Assembly (NCBI RefSeq): GCF_003323715.1
Contig: NZ_QOIN01000047.1
Span: 372,001 to 436,000 of the forward strand
Length of the DNA stretch: 64,000 nt
Direction: 5' to 3'
Origin: Streptomyces diacarni
Lineage (GTDB): Bacteria; Actinomycetota; Actinomycetes; Streptomycetales; Streptomycetaceae
A program made the translations under genes and the position numbers. The notes beneath the pieces are model-generated. The model saw nothing but the letters and a program-made list of their open reading frames with translations, made no database searches and had not been told where the DNA came from. Below, piece by piece: positions 46,202 to 55,496 of the stretch (its first letter is position 1; the number at the start of each line of letters is the position of its first letter).

Positions 46202-47578
46202 ATGCTCACATACGACGTACGCGTCTACTCGATCGAGACGCGGAAAGACCGACCCAAGCCGTACCGCCTGCACTGGCTGGTCGGGCAGCGGAAGCACTCG
46301 AAGAGCTACAAGCTCAAGGCGCAGGCCGACGGGCGCCGCTCCGAGCTGATGTCTGCCCTTCGCGAGGGGCACCAGTTCGATGTGGACTCGGGCTTGCCCG
46401 TGTCGGAGCTGAGATCCCGCCAGGGCTCCGTCACCTGGTATCAGCACACCCGCGACTACGTAGACCGGAAGTGGGCGAACGCGCCCGCGAAATCCCGGAA
46501 GAACTACGCGGACGCTCTGGCCACAATCACTCCTGCTCTCGTCAAAACGACTGCGGGACGCCCTGAGATGGCACTGCTCCGAAAGGCCCTTTACGGCTGG
46601 GCGTACAACCGAAATCGCTGGGATGAGGAGCCGCCAGCGGAAGTGGCAGGGGCGCTGCGCTGGCTTGAGAAGCACTCCCTGCCGGTGTCCGCCCTTGAGG
46701 AGCCAGGCAACGTTCGTACCGCCCTGAATGCCCTGAGCCTGAAACTCGACGGCAAGTCCGCGGCGGCGCGCACTGCCCGTCGGAAGCGTGCCTGCCTGAG
46801 CGACGTTCTCTCCCTTGCTATCGAGCAGCAGTACTTCACCACGCCGGTGAATCCGCTCACGGCGGTGAAATGGACGGCGCCCAAGTCAGTCGAAGAGGTC
46901 GACCCGGAGAGTGTCGCGAACCCTCACCAGGTGCGGCGGCTCCTGCGAGCCGTACGCGAGCAGGGAGACCGCGGCGCACGCCTGGAAGCGTTCTTCGGTT
47001 GCCTCTATCACGCCGCCATGCGTCCCGCCGAGGCTGCCGCGCTGCAACGCTCACAGTGCCGCCTCCCTGAGAAGGGGTGGGGCACTCTCGTCCTGCGGCG
47101 GGGCAGCGTTCGAGCCGGCCGAAGTTGGACCAACGACGGTTCGGCCCACGAAGCGCGGCACCTCAAGGCCCGAGCCGAGAAGGACTCACGCCCCGTACCG
47201 ATCCCACCGCACTTCGTGCGGATGCTGCGCCAGCACATTGAGAGGTGCGGCACCGCGCCGGACGGGCGGCTCTTCCGGACCAATCGGGACGGGCTCTTGC
47301 AGGAGACCGGCTACGGAGAGGTGTGGGCGCGGGCGCGGAAGAAGGCTCTCTCGGAGGAGGAAGCCGCTTCTCTCCTGGCTCGCCGCCCGTATGACCTACG
47401 TCACGCGGGAGTCTCCTTCTGGCTCAGTTCCGGAGTGGACCCGATGGAGTGCGCGCGCCGGGCCGGCCACAGTGTCGCTGTGCTACTTCGCGTGTACGCG
47501 AAGGTACTCGCCCGGACGCAGGAGATCGCGAACCGTCGGATCGACGACGCTCTGCGCGAGTGGGGACAGGCGGGGTAA
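46202..47578 (+). CDS. int: Tyrosine-family site-specific integrase
   Basis: 458 residues from the ATG at 46202 (GGAGAGG immediately upstream). Catalytic residues are in place: Arg274 (AAMRPAEA), Arg400 with His401 (YDLRHAGVSFWL), His423 (RAGHS) and nucleophile Tyr432 (RVYAKVL). An N-terminal SAM-like core-binding region (about 60-180) is followed by the catalytic domain. It lies 153 bp from the right att site, the usual AICE layout, and should catalyse integration at tRNA-Tyr and excision with Xis. Confidence 0.95.
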   Translation: MLTYDVRVYSIETRKDRPKPYRLHWLVGQRKHSKSYKLKAQADGRRSELMSALREGHQFDVDSGLPVSELRSRQGSVTWYQHTRDYVDRKWANAPAKSRKNYADALATITPALVKTTAGRPEMALLRKALYGWAYNRNRWDEEPPAEVAGALRWLEKHSLPVSALEEPGNVRTALNALSLKLDGKSAAARTARRKRACLSDVLSLAIEQQYFTTPVNPLTAVKWTAPKSVEEVDPESVANPHQVRRLLRAVREQGDRGARLEAFFGCLYHAAMRPAEAAALQRSQCRLPEKGWGTLVLRRGSVRAGRSWTNDGSAHEARHLKARAEKDSRPVPIPPHFVRMLRQHIERCGTAPDGRLFRTNRDGLLQETGYGEVWARARKKALSEEEAASLLARRPYDLRHAGVSFWLSSGVDPMECARRAGHSVAVLLRVYAKVLARTQEIANRRIDDALREWGQAG

Positions 47579-47684
47579 GGCCGGGGAACGCCTGGGGAAC
47601 ACGTACTGACCGACGGTGGGACTCAGGGGGCACGCGGTGAGACAGGCTCCGCCGAGACCACATCGCGCCCGACACACGAGAAGA

Positions 47685-47719
47685 CCCCTCTCACCTGCTG
47701 TTTCGCGAGGTGAGAGGGG
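47685..47719. terminator. Bidirectional terminator beside right att
   Basis: Perfect 12-bp stem CCCCTCTCACCT / AGGTGAGAGGGG, loop of 11, 12 bp outside the att core. It serves int on the plus strand and tRNA-Tyr on the minus strand. A functional counterpart lies at the left end (29752-29797). Confidence 0.85.
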
Positions 47720-47730
47720 CCTTCTCTCCG

Positions 47731-47783
47731 CTGTGGCGGCGCCAGGATTCGAACCTGGGAAGGCTGAGCCGGCAGATTTACAG
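47731..47783. repeat. Right attachment site (53-bp direct repeat)
   Basis: Identical to 29802-29854. It holds the 3' half of tRNA-Tyr and joins seamlessly to the 5' half at 47784-47815, so the element supplies the end that restores the functional tRNA. Confidence 0.95.
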
Positions 47784-47815
47784 TCTGCTCCCTTTGGCCG
47801 CTCGGGCACACCGCC
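47734..47815 (-). tRNA. tRNA-Tyr (GTA), integration target
   Basis: 82-nt tRNA with a long variable arm, starting GGCGGTGTGCCCGAGCGGCC, anticodon GTA in CTGTAAATC, T loop GGTTCGAATCC. Acceptor GGCGGTG with CGCCGCC (one G-T), discriminator A. No CCA is encoded. The 3' half overlaps the att repeat of the AICE. Confidence 0.95.
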
Positions 47816-48048
47816 TGGGATTGCTGCCCGATGCCCGCCTGGGGCGGTGCTCCGCGGCAACGGTGTAAACCATACCCGATGGCCGGGGGTGGTTCGCCAC
47901 CCGGTTCTCGCCGCGGCGAGTGGTCCGCGCGGCGCCGCCGAGGAGAGCGCGGAAGGCCGGTCGCGGGTGGCTAGGCTTTGCGCACGGCTGCCGCCTCGAC
48001 GCGGCCGCCGTCTTTCTGCCGGATCTATGTACGAGGAGCCAACTCACC

Positions 48049-48537
48049 ATGGCCGACTCCAGTTTCGACATCGTCTCGAAGGTCGAGCGGCAGGAGGTCG
48101 ACAACGCGCTGAACCAGGCCGCGAAGGAGATCTCCCAGCGGTACGACTTCAAGGGTGTGGACGCTTCGATCGCGTGGTCGGGCGAGCGGATCGAGATGCG
48201 GGCGAACTCCAAGGAGCGGGTCGAGGCCGTGCTCGACATCTTCCAGTCCAAGCTGGTCAAGCGCGGCATCTCGCTCAAGGCGCTCGACACCGGCGACCCG
48301 CAGGCCTCCGGTAAGGAGTACCGCATCGGCTCGTCCCTCCAGGAGGGGATCTCCCAGGACAACGCGAAGAAGGTCGCGAAGGTGATCCGGGACGAGGGCC
48401 CCAAGGGCGTCAAGGCGCAGGTGCAGGGCGACGAACTCCGGGTGACCTCCAAGAGCCGCGACAGTCTCCAAGAGGTCATCACGCTGCTGAAGGGCAAGGA
48501 CTTCGACTTCGCGCTGCAGTTCGTGAACTACCGCTGA
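48049..48537 (+). CDS. YajQ-family cyclic di-GMP/nucleotide-binding protein
   Basis: 162 residues from the ATG at 48049 (GAGGAG upstream). Reads MADSSFDIVSKVERQEVDNA, and the whole length matches YajQ/UPF0234, a two-ferredoxin-like-fold protein. A cytoplasmic cyclic di-GMP binding regulator in some bacteria; role in Streptomyces is not known. It flanks tRNA-Tyr on the chromosomal side. Confidence 0.93.
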   Translation: MADSSFDIVSKVERQEVDNALNQAAKEISQRYDFKGVDASIAWSGERIEMRANSKERVEAVLDIFQSKLVKRGISLKALDTGDPQASGKEYRIGSSLQEGISQDNAKKVAKVIRDEGPKGVKAQVQGDELRVTSKSRDSLQEVITLLKGKDFDFALQFVNYR

Positions 48538-48607
48538 GCGGGGCCGCGCCGACCGTGAGAGGCCGGCCGCCGCTGCCCGGACCCTTCCGGACGGCGGCGG
48601 CCGGGCT

Positions 48608-49012
48608 TCACCAGCGGTAGTGCGGGTACGCCGTCGGGGTGCCCGTGGGGACGATCTCGCGGCCGAGCGGCATCAGTGAGATCGGCACCATCTTGAAGTG
48701 GGCCAGGCCGAACGGGATGCCGATGATGGTCACGCACAGCCCCACGCCGAGCGTGATGTGGCCGAGGGTGAGCCAGATACCGGCGAAGATCAGCCAGACG
48801 ATGTTGCCGATCCCGGAGGCCGCGCCGGCGTCGTGCCGCTGTACGGCCGTTCTGCCGAACGGCCACAGCGCGTACGCCGCGATGCGGAAACACGCCAGCC
48901 CCCACGGGATGGTGATGACGAGCACGCAGCACAGGGCACCGGCGAGCAGGTAGCCGAGGGCCATCCACAGTCCGGAGAAGATCAGCCAGATGAGGTTGAG
49001 AAGGGTCTTCAC
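48608..49012 (-). CDS. YccF domain membrane protein
   Basis: 134 residues from a GTG start overlapping the htpX stop (GTGA). Two YccF repeats, each with a tryptophan and two membrane segments (NLIWLIFSGLWMALGYLLAG and NIVWLIFAGIWLTLGHITLG). Integral membrane protein of unknown function, in an operon with htpX. Confidence 0.9.
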   Translation of the reverse strand: MKTLLNLIWLIFSGLWMALGYLLAGALCCVLVITIPWGLACFRIAAYALWPFGRTAVQRHDAGAASGIGNIVWLIFAGIWLTLGHITLGVGLCVTIIGIPFGLAHFKMVPISLMPLGREIVPTGTPTAYPHYRW

Positions 49013-49875
49013 CCTCGCCAGCCTGCCATCTTCTCCAGCCGTGCGACACGTTCGGCCATGGGAGGATGTGTGGAGAACAGCTTGGTCATGCCGCCCTCGC
49101 CCCTGCGGAACGGGTTGGCGATCATCATGTGGCTCGCGGTCTCCAGCCGTGGCTCGGGCGGCAGCGGGAGTTGCGCCGTACCGGCCTCCAGTTTGCGGAG
49201 CGCGGAGGCGAGCGCCAGAGGGTCACCGGTGAGCTGAGCGCCCGAGGCGTCCGCCTCGTACTCCCGGGAGCGGGAGACGGCGAGCTGGATGAGGGAGGCG
49301 GCGACCGGGCCCAGCAGCATGATCAGCAGCATGCCGACCAGCCCCGGCCCCTCGTCGTCGTCGGAGCGGCCCAGGGGGATCAGCCAGGCGAAGTTCACCA
49401 GGAAGAGCACCACGGAGGCGAGGGCCCCGGCGATGGACGAGATGAGGATGTCCCGGTTGTAGACGTGGCTGAGCTCGTGGCCGATGACGCCGCGTAGCTC
49501 CCGCTCGTCCAGGAGGCGCAGGATGCCGTCCGTGCAGCACACCGCGGCGTTGCGCGGGTTGCGGCCGGTCGCGAAGGCGTTCGGTGCCTGGGTGGGCGAG
49601 ATGTAGAGCCGCGGCATGGGCTGCCGCGCGGCCGTCGACAGTTCACGGACCATGCGGTAGAGCTGCGGGGCCTCGAACTCGCTGACCGGGCGGGCGCGCA
49701 TGGCACGCAGCGCCAGCTTGTCGCTGTTCCAGTACGCGTACGCGTTCGTACCCAGCGCGATCAGCAGGGCGATCAGCAGGCCCGTCGTGCCGAAGAAGCT
49801 CCCGATGACGACGATGAGAGCGGACAGTCCTCCGAGGAGCAGAGCTGTCCTCAGCCCGTTGTGCCGGCGGTGCAC
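49009..49875 (-). CDS. htpX: Zinc metalloprotease HtpX homologue
   Basis: 288-residue membrane M48 protease: N-terminal membrane helices (about 8-45), the HELSH zinc motif, further membrane segments and SREYEADASGAQL carrying the third ligand Glu. Degrades misfolded membrane proteins in E. coli. GTG start. It is translationally linked to yccF downstream. Confidence 0.94.
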   Translation of the reverse strand: MHRRHNGLRTALLLGGLSALIVVIGSFFGTTGLLIALLIALGTNAYAYWNSDKLALRAMRARPVSEFEAPQLYRMVRELSTAARQPMPRLYISPTQAPNAFATGRNPRNAAVCCTDGILRLLDERELRGVIGHELSHVYNRDILISSIAGALASVVLFLVNFAWLIPLGRSDDDEGPGLVGMLLIMLLGPVAASLIQLAVSRSREYEADASGAQLTGDPLALASALRKLEAGTAQLPLPPEPRLETASHMMIANPFRRGEGGMTKLFSTHPPMAERVARLEKMAGWRG

Positions 49876-50099
49876 GGTACGCCCTCCAGATGGTGCTGCG
49901 GGGCCCCGAGCCGGGCGGACCTTCCGCCGTCGACGGCCCCGTCATGTGGACCCTCCCTTTCCCGTCAACGGAGAGCGCACGTTCTCGGTTCCCCGGCGGC
50001 CGACGCGTTCCCGGTACCCCTCCGGACGGCACCGGAAGCGGGTACGGGTCGCCCGGTGGGGGGCGGAGAGAGGCCTGGAGGCCCCGGGCGGGCCGCGCG
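49876..50099. other. Intergenic region between htpX and nuoN
   Basis: 224 bp between two minus-strand genes. It should hold the nuo operon terminator and the htpX promoter. I found no long inverted repeat or convincing gene. Confidence 0.4.
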
Positions 50100-51755
50100 T
50101 CAGAACAGCGCGAGGTCGGCGAACCGGAGGAGCAGCTGGGGAGCGCCGGAGGTGGCGAGGGCGAGTACCGAGGTCAGTGCCACGGTGACGGTCAGCGGCA
50201 GCGGGATGGCCACCGGCGCGGGCGCGGTGCCCGCGCCGGCCGGCTGCCGGGCGGACGGGCGGAAGAGCAGCGCCGTCCAGGTGAGGTAGTAGACGAGCGC
50301 GATCACGACGTTCACGGCCATCACCACGGCGAGCCAGCCCAGCCCGGCGTCCACGGCCGCGGAGAAGACGGTGACCTTGGCGAACAGTCCGACGATCCCC
50401 GGTGGCAGGCCCGCCAGGCACAGCAGGAAGAAGGCGAGTGCCGCGGCGGCCCACGGGTGGGTGCGGGCGAGGCCGCGGTAGTCGTCGAGCCTGCCGTCTT
50501 TGCCGGGCGGCCGGTGTGCGGCGACGACGGCGAAGGCGCCCAGGTTCACGACGGCGTACATGAGCGCGTAGGCGACCGTCGCGCCGACCGCGCGTCCGTC
50601 CTGGCCCGCCACACCGGCGGCGGCGATCGGGACCAGCAGGTAGCCCGCCTGTCCGACGGAGGACCAGGCGAGCAGCCTGACCGCCCCGTGCGCACGGTCG
50701 GTCCGCTGGCGCAGTGCACCCAGATTGCCGACGCTCATGGTGAGCGCGGCCAGCACCGCGAGCACGGGCCCCCAGGCGTCCGCGTACGAGGGGAACGCCC
50801 GGACGGTGACCAGGATCAGCCCGGAGAAGCCGGCCGCCTTGCCGACCACCGACAGGTAGGCGGCGACGGGGACCGGCGCGCCCACGTAGGTGTCGGGAAC
50901 CCAGAAGTGGAAGGGTGCGGCGGCCGTCTTGAAGGCGAAGCCGACCAGGGTGAGCGCCACGCCTGTCGCCGCGAGGGTGCCCAGCCGGCTGTCGACCCGG
51001 GGCAGCGCCTCGGCGATGGTCTCCAGGTGCATGCTGCCGGTGGCGGCGTAGACGAAGCTGACTCCCAGGAGCATCACAGCGGTGGCGGCGACGGACGAGA
51101 GGAAGAACTTCAGCGCGGCCTCGGAGGAGAGCCGCTGTCCGCGCCGGAGTCCGACCAGTGCGAACGCCGGGAGGGAGGCGACCTCCAGGGCGACCACGAG
51201 TGTCGCCAGGTCGCGTGAGGCGGGCAGCAGGGCGGCGCCGGAGGCCGAGGACAGCAGCAGGAACCAGAACTCGCCGGCGGGCAGCCGCTCCTGCCGTACC
51301 GGTGTCATCGACAGCAGGGCGGTCACCAGGGCGCCGCCCAGGACGAGCAGCTGGAGGGAGAGGGCGAAGGGGTCGGCGACGTAGCTGCACGCGCGCGGAC
51401 CGGCCGTGAGGCAGAAGGTGTGCCGGTCCTCGCCGACCAGAGGGAGGAGCGACAGCGCGGCGAGCGCGAGCGCCACGGCGGACAGCGGCCCGAGCAGGCT
51501 CTTGCGGCGCTCCGTCAGGAACAGGTCGGCCAGCAGGACGACGAGTGCGGCGACGGCGACGATCGCCGGCGGGGCGATGGCGGCCCAGTCGACGTTCTGG
51601 ACGAGCTGGTGCACCCCTTGCGCCCCCTGCGTCCCTTGGGCGGCCGCGCTGTGCACGAGAGCGTGCCCGCTGTGCACAAGATCGTGCGCGCCCTGAGCGG
51701 TGACGTTCGGGGCGGTTGCGTGGGGGCCGTGGAGGACGGCGGTGTGGAGCGTCAT
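50100..51755 (-). CDS. nuoN: NADH:quinone oxidoreductase subunit N
   Basis: 551-residue antiporter-like membrane subunit of complex I, ~14 membrane helices. The conserved core reads FKTAAAPFHFWVPDTYVGAP with the key Lys of the proton channel. ATG overlaps the nuoM stop by 4 bp. Last gene of the ten-gene nuo operon. Confidence 0.93.
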   Translation of the reverse strand: MTLHTAVLHGPHATAPNVTAQGAHDLVHSGHALVHSAAAQGTQGAQGVHQLVQNVDWAAIAPPAIVAVAALVVLLADLFLTERRKSLLGPLSAVALALAALSLLPLVGEDRHTFCLTAGPRACSYVADPFALSLQLLVLGGALVTALLSMTPVRQERLPAGEFWFLLLSSASGAALLPASRDLATLVVALEVASLPAFALVGLRRGQRLSSEAALKFFLSSVAATAVMLLGVSFVYAATGSMHLETIAEALPRVDSRLGTLAATGVALTLVGFAFKTAAAPFHFWVPDTYVGAPVPVAAYLSVVGKAAGFSGLILVTVRAFPSYADAWGPVLAVLAALTMSVGNLGALRQRTDRAHGAVRLLAWSSVGQAGYLLVPIAAAGVAGQDGRAVGATVAYALMYAVVNLGAFAVVAAHRPPGKDGRLDDYRGLARTHPWAAAALAFFLLCLAGLPPGIVGLFAKVTVFSAAVDAGLGWLAVVMAVNVVIALVYYLTWTALLFRPSARQPAGAGTAPAPVAIPLPLTVTVALTSVLALATSGAPQLLLRFADLALF

Positions 51756-53386
51756 CGGGTCACTCCTGGCAGGAGGCTCTGCACGGCCGGGTCCATCAGT
51801 CCCAGGAGGGCCGCGGGCCACAGTCCGGCGAGGACGGTGAGGACCACCAGCGGGGTCCAGGCGGCGCACTCGACACCTCGGACGTCGGGCACCTTCGTCA
51901 GGCCCGGGACCGACGTGGGGGCGGCCGGGTCGCCCATGCACACGCGGCGTACGACCAGGAGCATGTACGCGGCCGTCAGGAGCGTCCCGAGGGCGCCGAG
52001 GGCGAGGAAGACAAGGAAGGCGGGCCTGCTGAGCCCGGCCGCCGGATGGTAGGCGCCCAGGAGGGCGAGCAGTTCCCCCCAGAAGCCGGCCAGCCCCGGC
52101 AGCCCCAGTGAGGCGACGGCGCCGAAGGCGAACAGGCCTCCCAGCCGCGGTGCCCTGCCGTAGAGCGCTGCTCCCGTGGTGCCGGCGAGGGCGTCGAGGT
52201 CACTGGTGCCCGCACGGTCCTTCAGGGCGCCGACGAGGAAGAACAGCAGGCCGGTGACGAGGCCGTGCGCGAGGTTCGCGTAGAGGGCACCGTTCACGCC
52301 CGTGTGGGTGAGGGTGGCGATGCCCAGCAGGACGAAGCCCATGTGCCCGACGGAGGAGTACGCGATCAGCCTCTTGAGGTCGCCCTGCGCGCCCGGGGAC
52401 GACTGGGGCGCGAAACGCCTCCATGAGCGGTCGGAAGAGGGGAGGGCGAGGGCCAGGCAGGCGAGCGATCCGTAGACGATGCCGACCACCGCGAACGCCG
52501 CCAGGTACGGCGCGAAAGCGTGCGCCCCCTCCGGCACGCTGGGCAGGACGATCCGTACGAACCCGTAGGTGCCCATTTTCAGCAGCACACCGGCCAGCAG
52601 GACGGAGCCCACGGTGGGCGCCGCCGTGTGGGCGCCGGGCAGCCAGCTGTGCAGCGGCCACATGGGTGCCTTGACGGCCAGCCCCAGGCCGATGGCCAAG
52701 GCGGCGAGCACCTGGGTGGTGTGGCCGAGCCCCGCGCCGTGCTGCCGGGCGAGCGCGGCCATGTCGAACGTGCCGGCGTTCAGCCCGAGGAGCAGCAGTC
52801 CGAGCAGCATCACCACGGAGCCGAGCAGCGTGTACAGGATGAACTTCCACGCCGCCGGTCCCCTGCCTTGACCGCCCCACCGGGCGATGAGGAAGTACAT
52901 GGGGACGAGGACCATCTCGAACGCCAGGAAGAACAGCATCAGGTCGAGCACCGCGAAGGTGGCGAGCGTGCCGCACTCCAGCAGCAGGATGAGCGCCACG
53001 AACGCCTTCGGGCTCGGCCCCGCGGGCATCCTGGCGTAGCTGTAGAGGGCGCACAGGAACGCCAGCAGTGCCGTCAGGACGAGCAGCGGCAGGGAGATGC
53101 CGTCGATACCGAAGTGCAGCCGTACGTCCAGCGCCGGGATCCAGCTGACGTCCGACTCGGCCTGCATGGTGCCGGAGCGGTCGGTATCGAAGCCGAGCGC
53201 CAGCACGACGGCGGCGAGCAGCACGACGCCGGTGACGGTCACGCCGTGCCGCAGCACCGCCTGGTCGGGGCCGCGGCCGCGCAGCCCCGGCGGTGCGGGC
53301 AGCAGGGCGGCCACGGCGCCGAGCAGCGGCAGCGCGACGACGGCGACGAGGAGCGCCTGCAGGACGGTGTCGTCGAGCGGGATCAC
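51752..53386 (-). CDS. nuoM: NADH:quinone oxidoreductase subunit M
   Basis: 544-residue proton-pumping membrane subunit of the MrpD/antiporter family (ALAIGLGLAVKAPMWPLHSW; conserved Lys). About 14 helices. It starts 1 bp from the nuoL stop (53388). Confidence 0.93.
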   Translation of the reverse strand: MIPLDDTVLQALLVAVVALPLLGAVAALLPAPPGLRGRGPDQAVLRHGVTVTGVVLLAAVVLALGFDTDRSGTMQAESDVSWIPALDVRLHFGIDGISLPLLVLTALLAFLCALYSYARMPAGPSPKAFVALILLLECGTLATFAVLDLMLFFLAFEMVLVPMYFLIARWGGQGRGPAAWKFILYTLLGSVVMLLGLLLLGLNAGTFDMAALARQHGAGLGHTTQVLAALAIGLGLAVKAPMWPLHSWLPGAHTAAPTVGSVLLAGVLLKMGTYGFVRIVLPSVPEGAHAFAPYLAAFAVVGIVYGSLACLALALPSSDRSWRRFAPQSSPGAQGDLKRLIAYSSVGHMGFVLLGIATLTHTGVNGALYANLAHGLVTGLLFFLVGALKDRAGTSDLDALAGTTGAALYGRAPRLGGLFAFGAVASLGLPGLAGFWGELLALLGAYHPAAGLSRPAFLVFLALGALGTLLTAAYMLLVVRRVCMGDPAAPTSVPGLTKVPDVRGVECAAWTPLVVLTVLAGLWPAALLGLMDPAVQSLLPGVTR

Positions 53387-53387
53387 G

Positions 53388-55496
53388 TCACGCCCCTCCG
53401 TTTCCGGTCGCGGCCACCACGGCGATGACGGCGAGCACGAGGGAGCCCGTCAGCAGCGCACCGAGGTAGGTCTGCACGTTGCCCGTCTGGGCGCGCCGCA
53501 CGGCCGCGCCCAGCAGCCGGGCGCCGCGTCCGGCCCCGTTCACGTAGGCCTCGACGACCTCGCGGTCCACGAAGCGCACCAGCCGGGCGGCTCCCACGAG
53601 GGGGCGTACGGCGACGGCGTCGTAGAGGGCGTCCAGGTGGAAGCCCGCGGCGGCGTGCCGGTGCAGCGGCCCGAGCAGCAGCACACCGGGGTCGGCGTCG
53701 TGCTGCGGGTGGAGCGCGGCGAGTGCGGTGCTGTGGCGCCAGGTGGCGTAGGTGACAAGGCCGCCCACCAGGGCGACGCCTGTGGCGAGTACGGAGGTCG
53801 TCGGCGTGGGCGTGAGGGAGGCGCCGTCGAACCAGTGGGGCAGCACGGGGAAGACGAGACCGAGGGCGAGGGAGGGCACGGCGAGCACCCACAGGACGGC
53901 GTTCATGACGACGGGGAGGCGGTGGTGCCCGTCGGCGCTGTCCCTCGCCGGCTCCGGGGTGGCCAGGTCCGTCTCCGGTGCCTGCTGCGGCACCTGTTCG
54001 GGTACGTGCTCTGCGGCTTTCTCCGGTCCGACGACGAGCGGCGCCGCCGTGTCGGTGCCGTGGGCCGTCATCTCGGTTGCCTGGTCGCTGCGGCTGACGG
54101 TTCCCCGCAGCCGCTGGGGTGCTGCGGCCAGCAGCCACAGCCGCGTCGCGTAGGCCGCGGTCAGCAGCGCGGTGACCAGGCCGGCCACCAGGACGATCCA
54201 TCCGGCGCTCGCGGGCACGACGTGCGCCCCGTCGAACGGGGCGTGCGCGCCCCCGAAGGCGGCGTGTTCGGCTCCGGCGAGCACGGCCTCCTTCGAGAAG
54301 AAGCCGGAGAACGGCGGGATGGCGGCCAGCGCGAGCAGCGCGATGCTCATGGTCCAGTACGCGTCGGGCGCACGGCGGGCGATGCCGCCGGTACGCGCCA
54401 TGACGGTCAGCGAGTTGGTGCCCGCCGCGTGGATGACCACCCCGGCCGCGAGGAAGAGCAGCGCCTTGAACGCGCCGTGGGTGAGCAGGTGGAAGACGGC
54501 GGCACCCCGGTCGGCGACGGCCAGGGCCGCGACCATGTAGCCGAGCTGGCTGATCGTCGAGTAGGCGAGCACCCGTTTGATGTCGTCCTGGGCCAACGCG
54601 GCCAGTGCGGAGCCCGTCATGGTGACGGCGGCGACGACCGCGAGCACGACCAGCGCGGCGGTGGAGGCGGCGAAGACGGGCAGCAGCCGCGCCACCACGT
54701 ACACGCCGGCCGCGACCATCGTCGCCGCGTGGATCAGCGCGGAGACGGGCGTCGGGCCCGCCATCGCGTCCGGCAGCCAGGAGTGCAGCGGGAACTGCGC
54801 CGACTTGCCCGCGACCCCGGCGAGCAGCAGCAGGGCGATCAGCGTCGGGTGCGTCAGTTCGAAGCCCGACAGCGACGACGTCAGCCGGGTGACGACGGTG
54901 CTGATGCGGAAGCTGCCCGCCTCGGAGGCCAGCGCCAGGATGCCGATGAGGAACGGCACATCACCCAGTTTGGTGACCAGGAAGGCCTTGAGGGAGGCCG
55001 ACCTGGCCGCCGGGGTCTGCCAGTAGTGCCCGACCAGGAAGTACGAGCAGATGCCCATGACCTCCCAGCCGACCAGCAGCACGATCAGATCGTCGCTGTA
55101 GACCACCAGGAACATCGCGGCCGTGAACAGGGAGACGAGCGCCGCGTACGAGGCGTAGCGGGGGTCGTCGCGCAGGTAGCCCGTCGAGTACAGCTGCACG
55201 CAGGTGGCGACGAGTCCGACGAGGACCGCGACGAGCACGGCGAAGCCGTCGAGGTGGAGGGCGAGATGGATCGGCAGCGCGTCGTTGCCCGTGGGTGCCA
55301 GCTCGGTCGCGGCCCGCACCGGGGCGCCGCCGCCCTGGCCCACGGCGACGACGACCGCGAGGACGGCGGCGGTGAGGGTGGGCAGCACGGCCAGCGGCCG
55401 GACGAAGCCGGGCGCGCGGCGGCCGAGCAGGAGGCCCGCGAGCGCACCGAGCGCGGGAAGGGCCGGGACGAGAGCGGCGAGGATCGTGGTGCTCAC
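53388..55496 (-). CDS. nuoL: NADH:quinone oxidoreductase subunit L
   Basis: 702-residue distal antiporter-like subunit with the N-terminal and antiporter domains (FLVGHYWQTPAARSASLKAF, AGVAGKSAQFPLHSWLPDAM). A polar insertion (about residues 470-520) precedes the C-terminal lateral helix region. GTG start, GTGA overlap with nuoK. Confidence 0.93.
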   Translation of the reverse strand: MSTTILAALVPALPALGALAGLLLGRRAPGFVRPLAVLPTLTAAVLAVVVAVGQGGGAPVRAATELAPTGNDALPIHLALHLDGFAVLVAVLVGLVATCVQLYSTGYLRDDPRYASYAALVSLFTAAMFLVVYSDDLIVLLVGWEVMGICSYFLVGHYWQTPAARSASLKAFLVTKLGDVPFLIGILALASEAGSFRISTVVTRLTSSLSGFELTHPTLIALLLLAGVAGKSAQFPLHSWLPDAMAGPTPVSALIHAATMVAAGVYVVARLLPVFAASTAALVVLAVVAAVTMTGSALAALAQDDIKRVLAYSTISQLGYMVAALAVADRGAAVFHLLTHGAFKALLFLAAGVVIHAAGTNSLTVMARTGGIARRAPDAYWTMSIALLALAAIPPFSGFFSKEAVLAGAEHAAFGGAHAPFDGAHVVPASAGWIVLVAGLVTALLTAAYATRLWLLAAAPQRLRGTVSRSDQATEMTAHGTDTAAPLVVGPEKAAEHVPEQVPQQAPETDLATPEPARDSADGHHRLPVVMNAVLWVLAVPSLALGLVFPVLPHWFDGASLTPTPTTSVLATGVALVGGLVTYATWRHSTALAALHPQHDADPGVLLLGPLHRHAAAGFHLDALYDAVAVRPLVGAARLVRFVDREVVEAYVNGAGRGARLLGAAVRRAQTGNVQTYLGALLTGSLVLAVIAVVAATGNGGA

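Larger units (their letters stand above)
29802..47783 (+). mobile_element. Actinomycete integrative and conjugative element in tRNA-Tyr
   Basis: About 18 kb bounded by 53-bp direct repeats of the tRNA-Tyr 3' half. It has the full AICE set: tyrosine integrase next to the right repeat, excisionase-like gene, primase-polymerase and helicase replication genes, TraB translocase, spread-type membrane proteins, and GntR-Nudix and XRE regulators. It restores tRNA-Tyr at its right end. The integration site and size resemble SLP1 of S. coelicolor (from memory). Confidence 0.95.
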
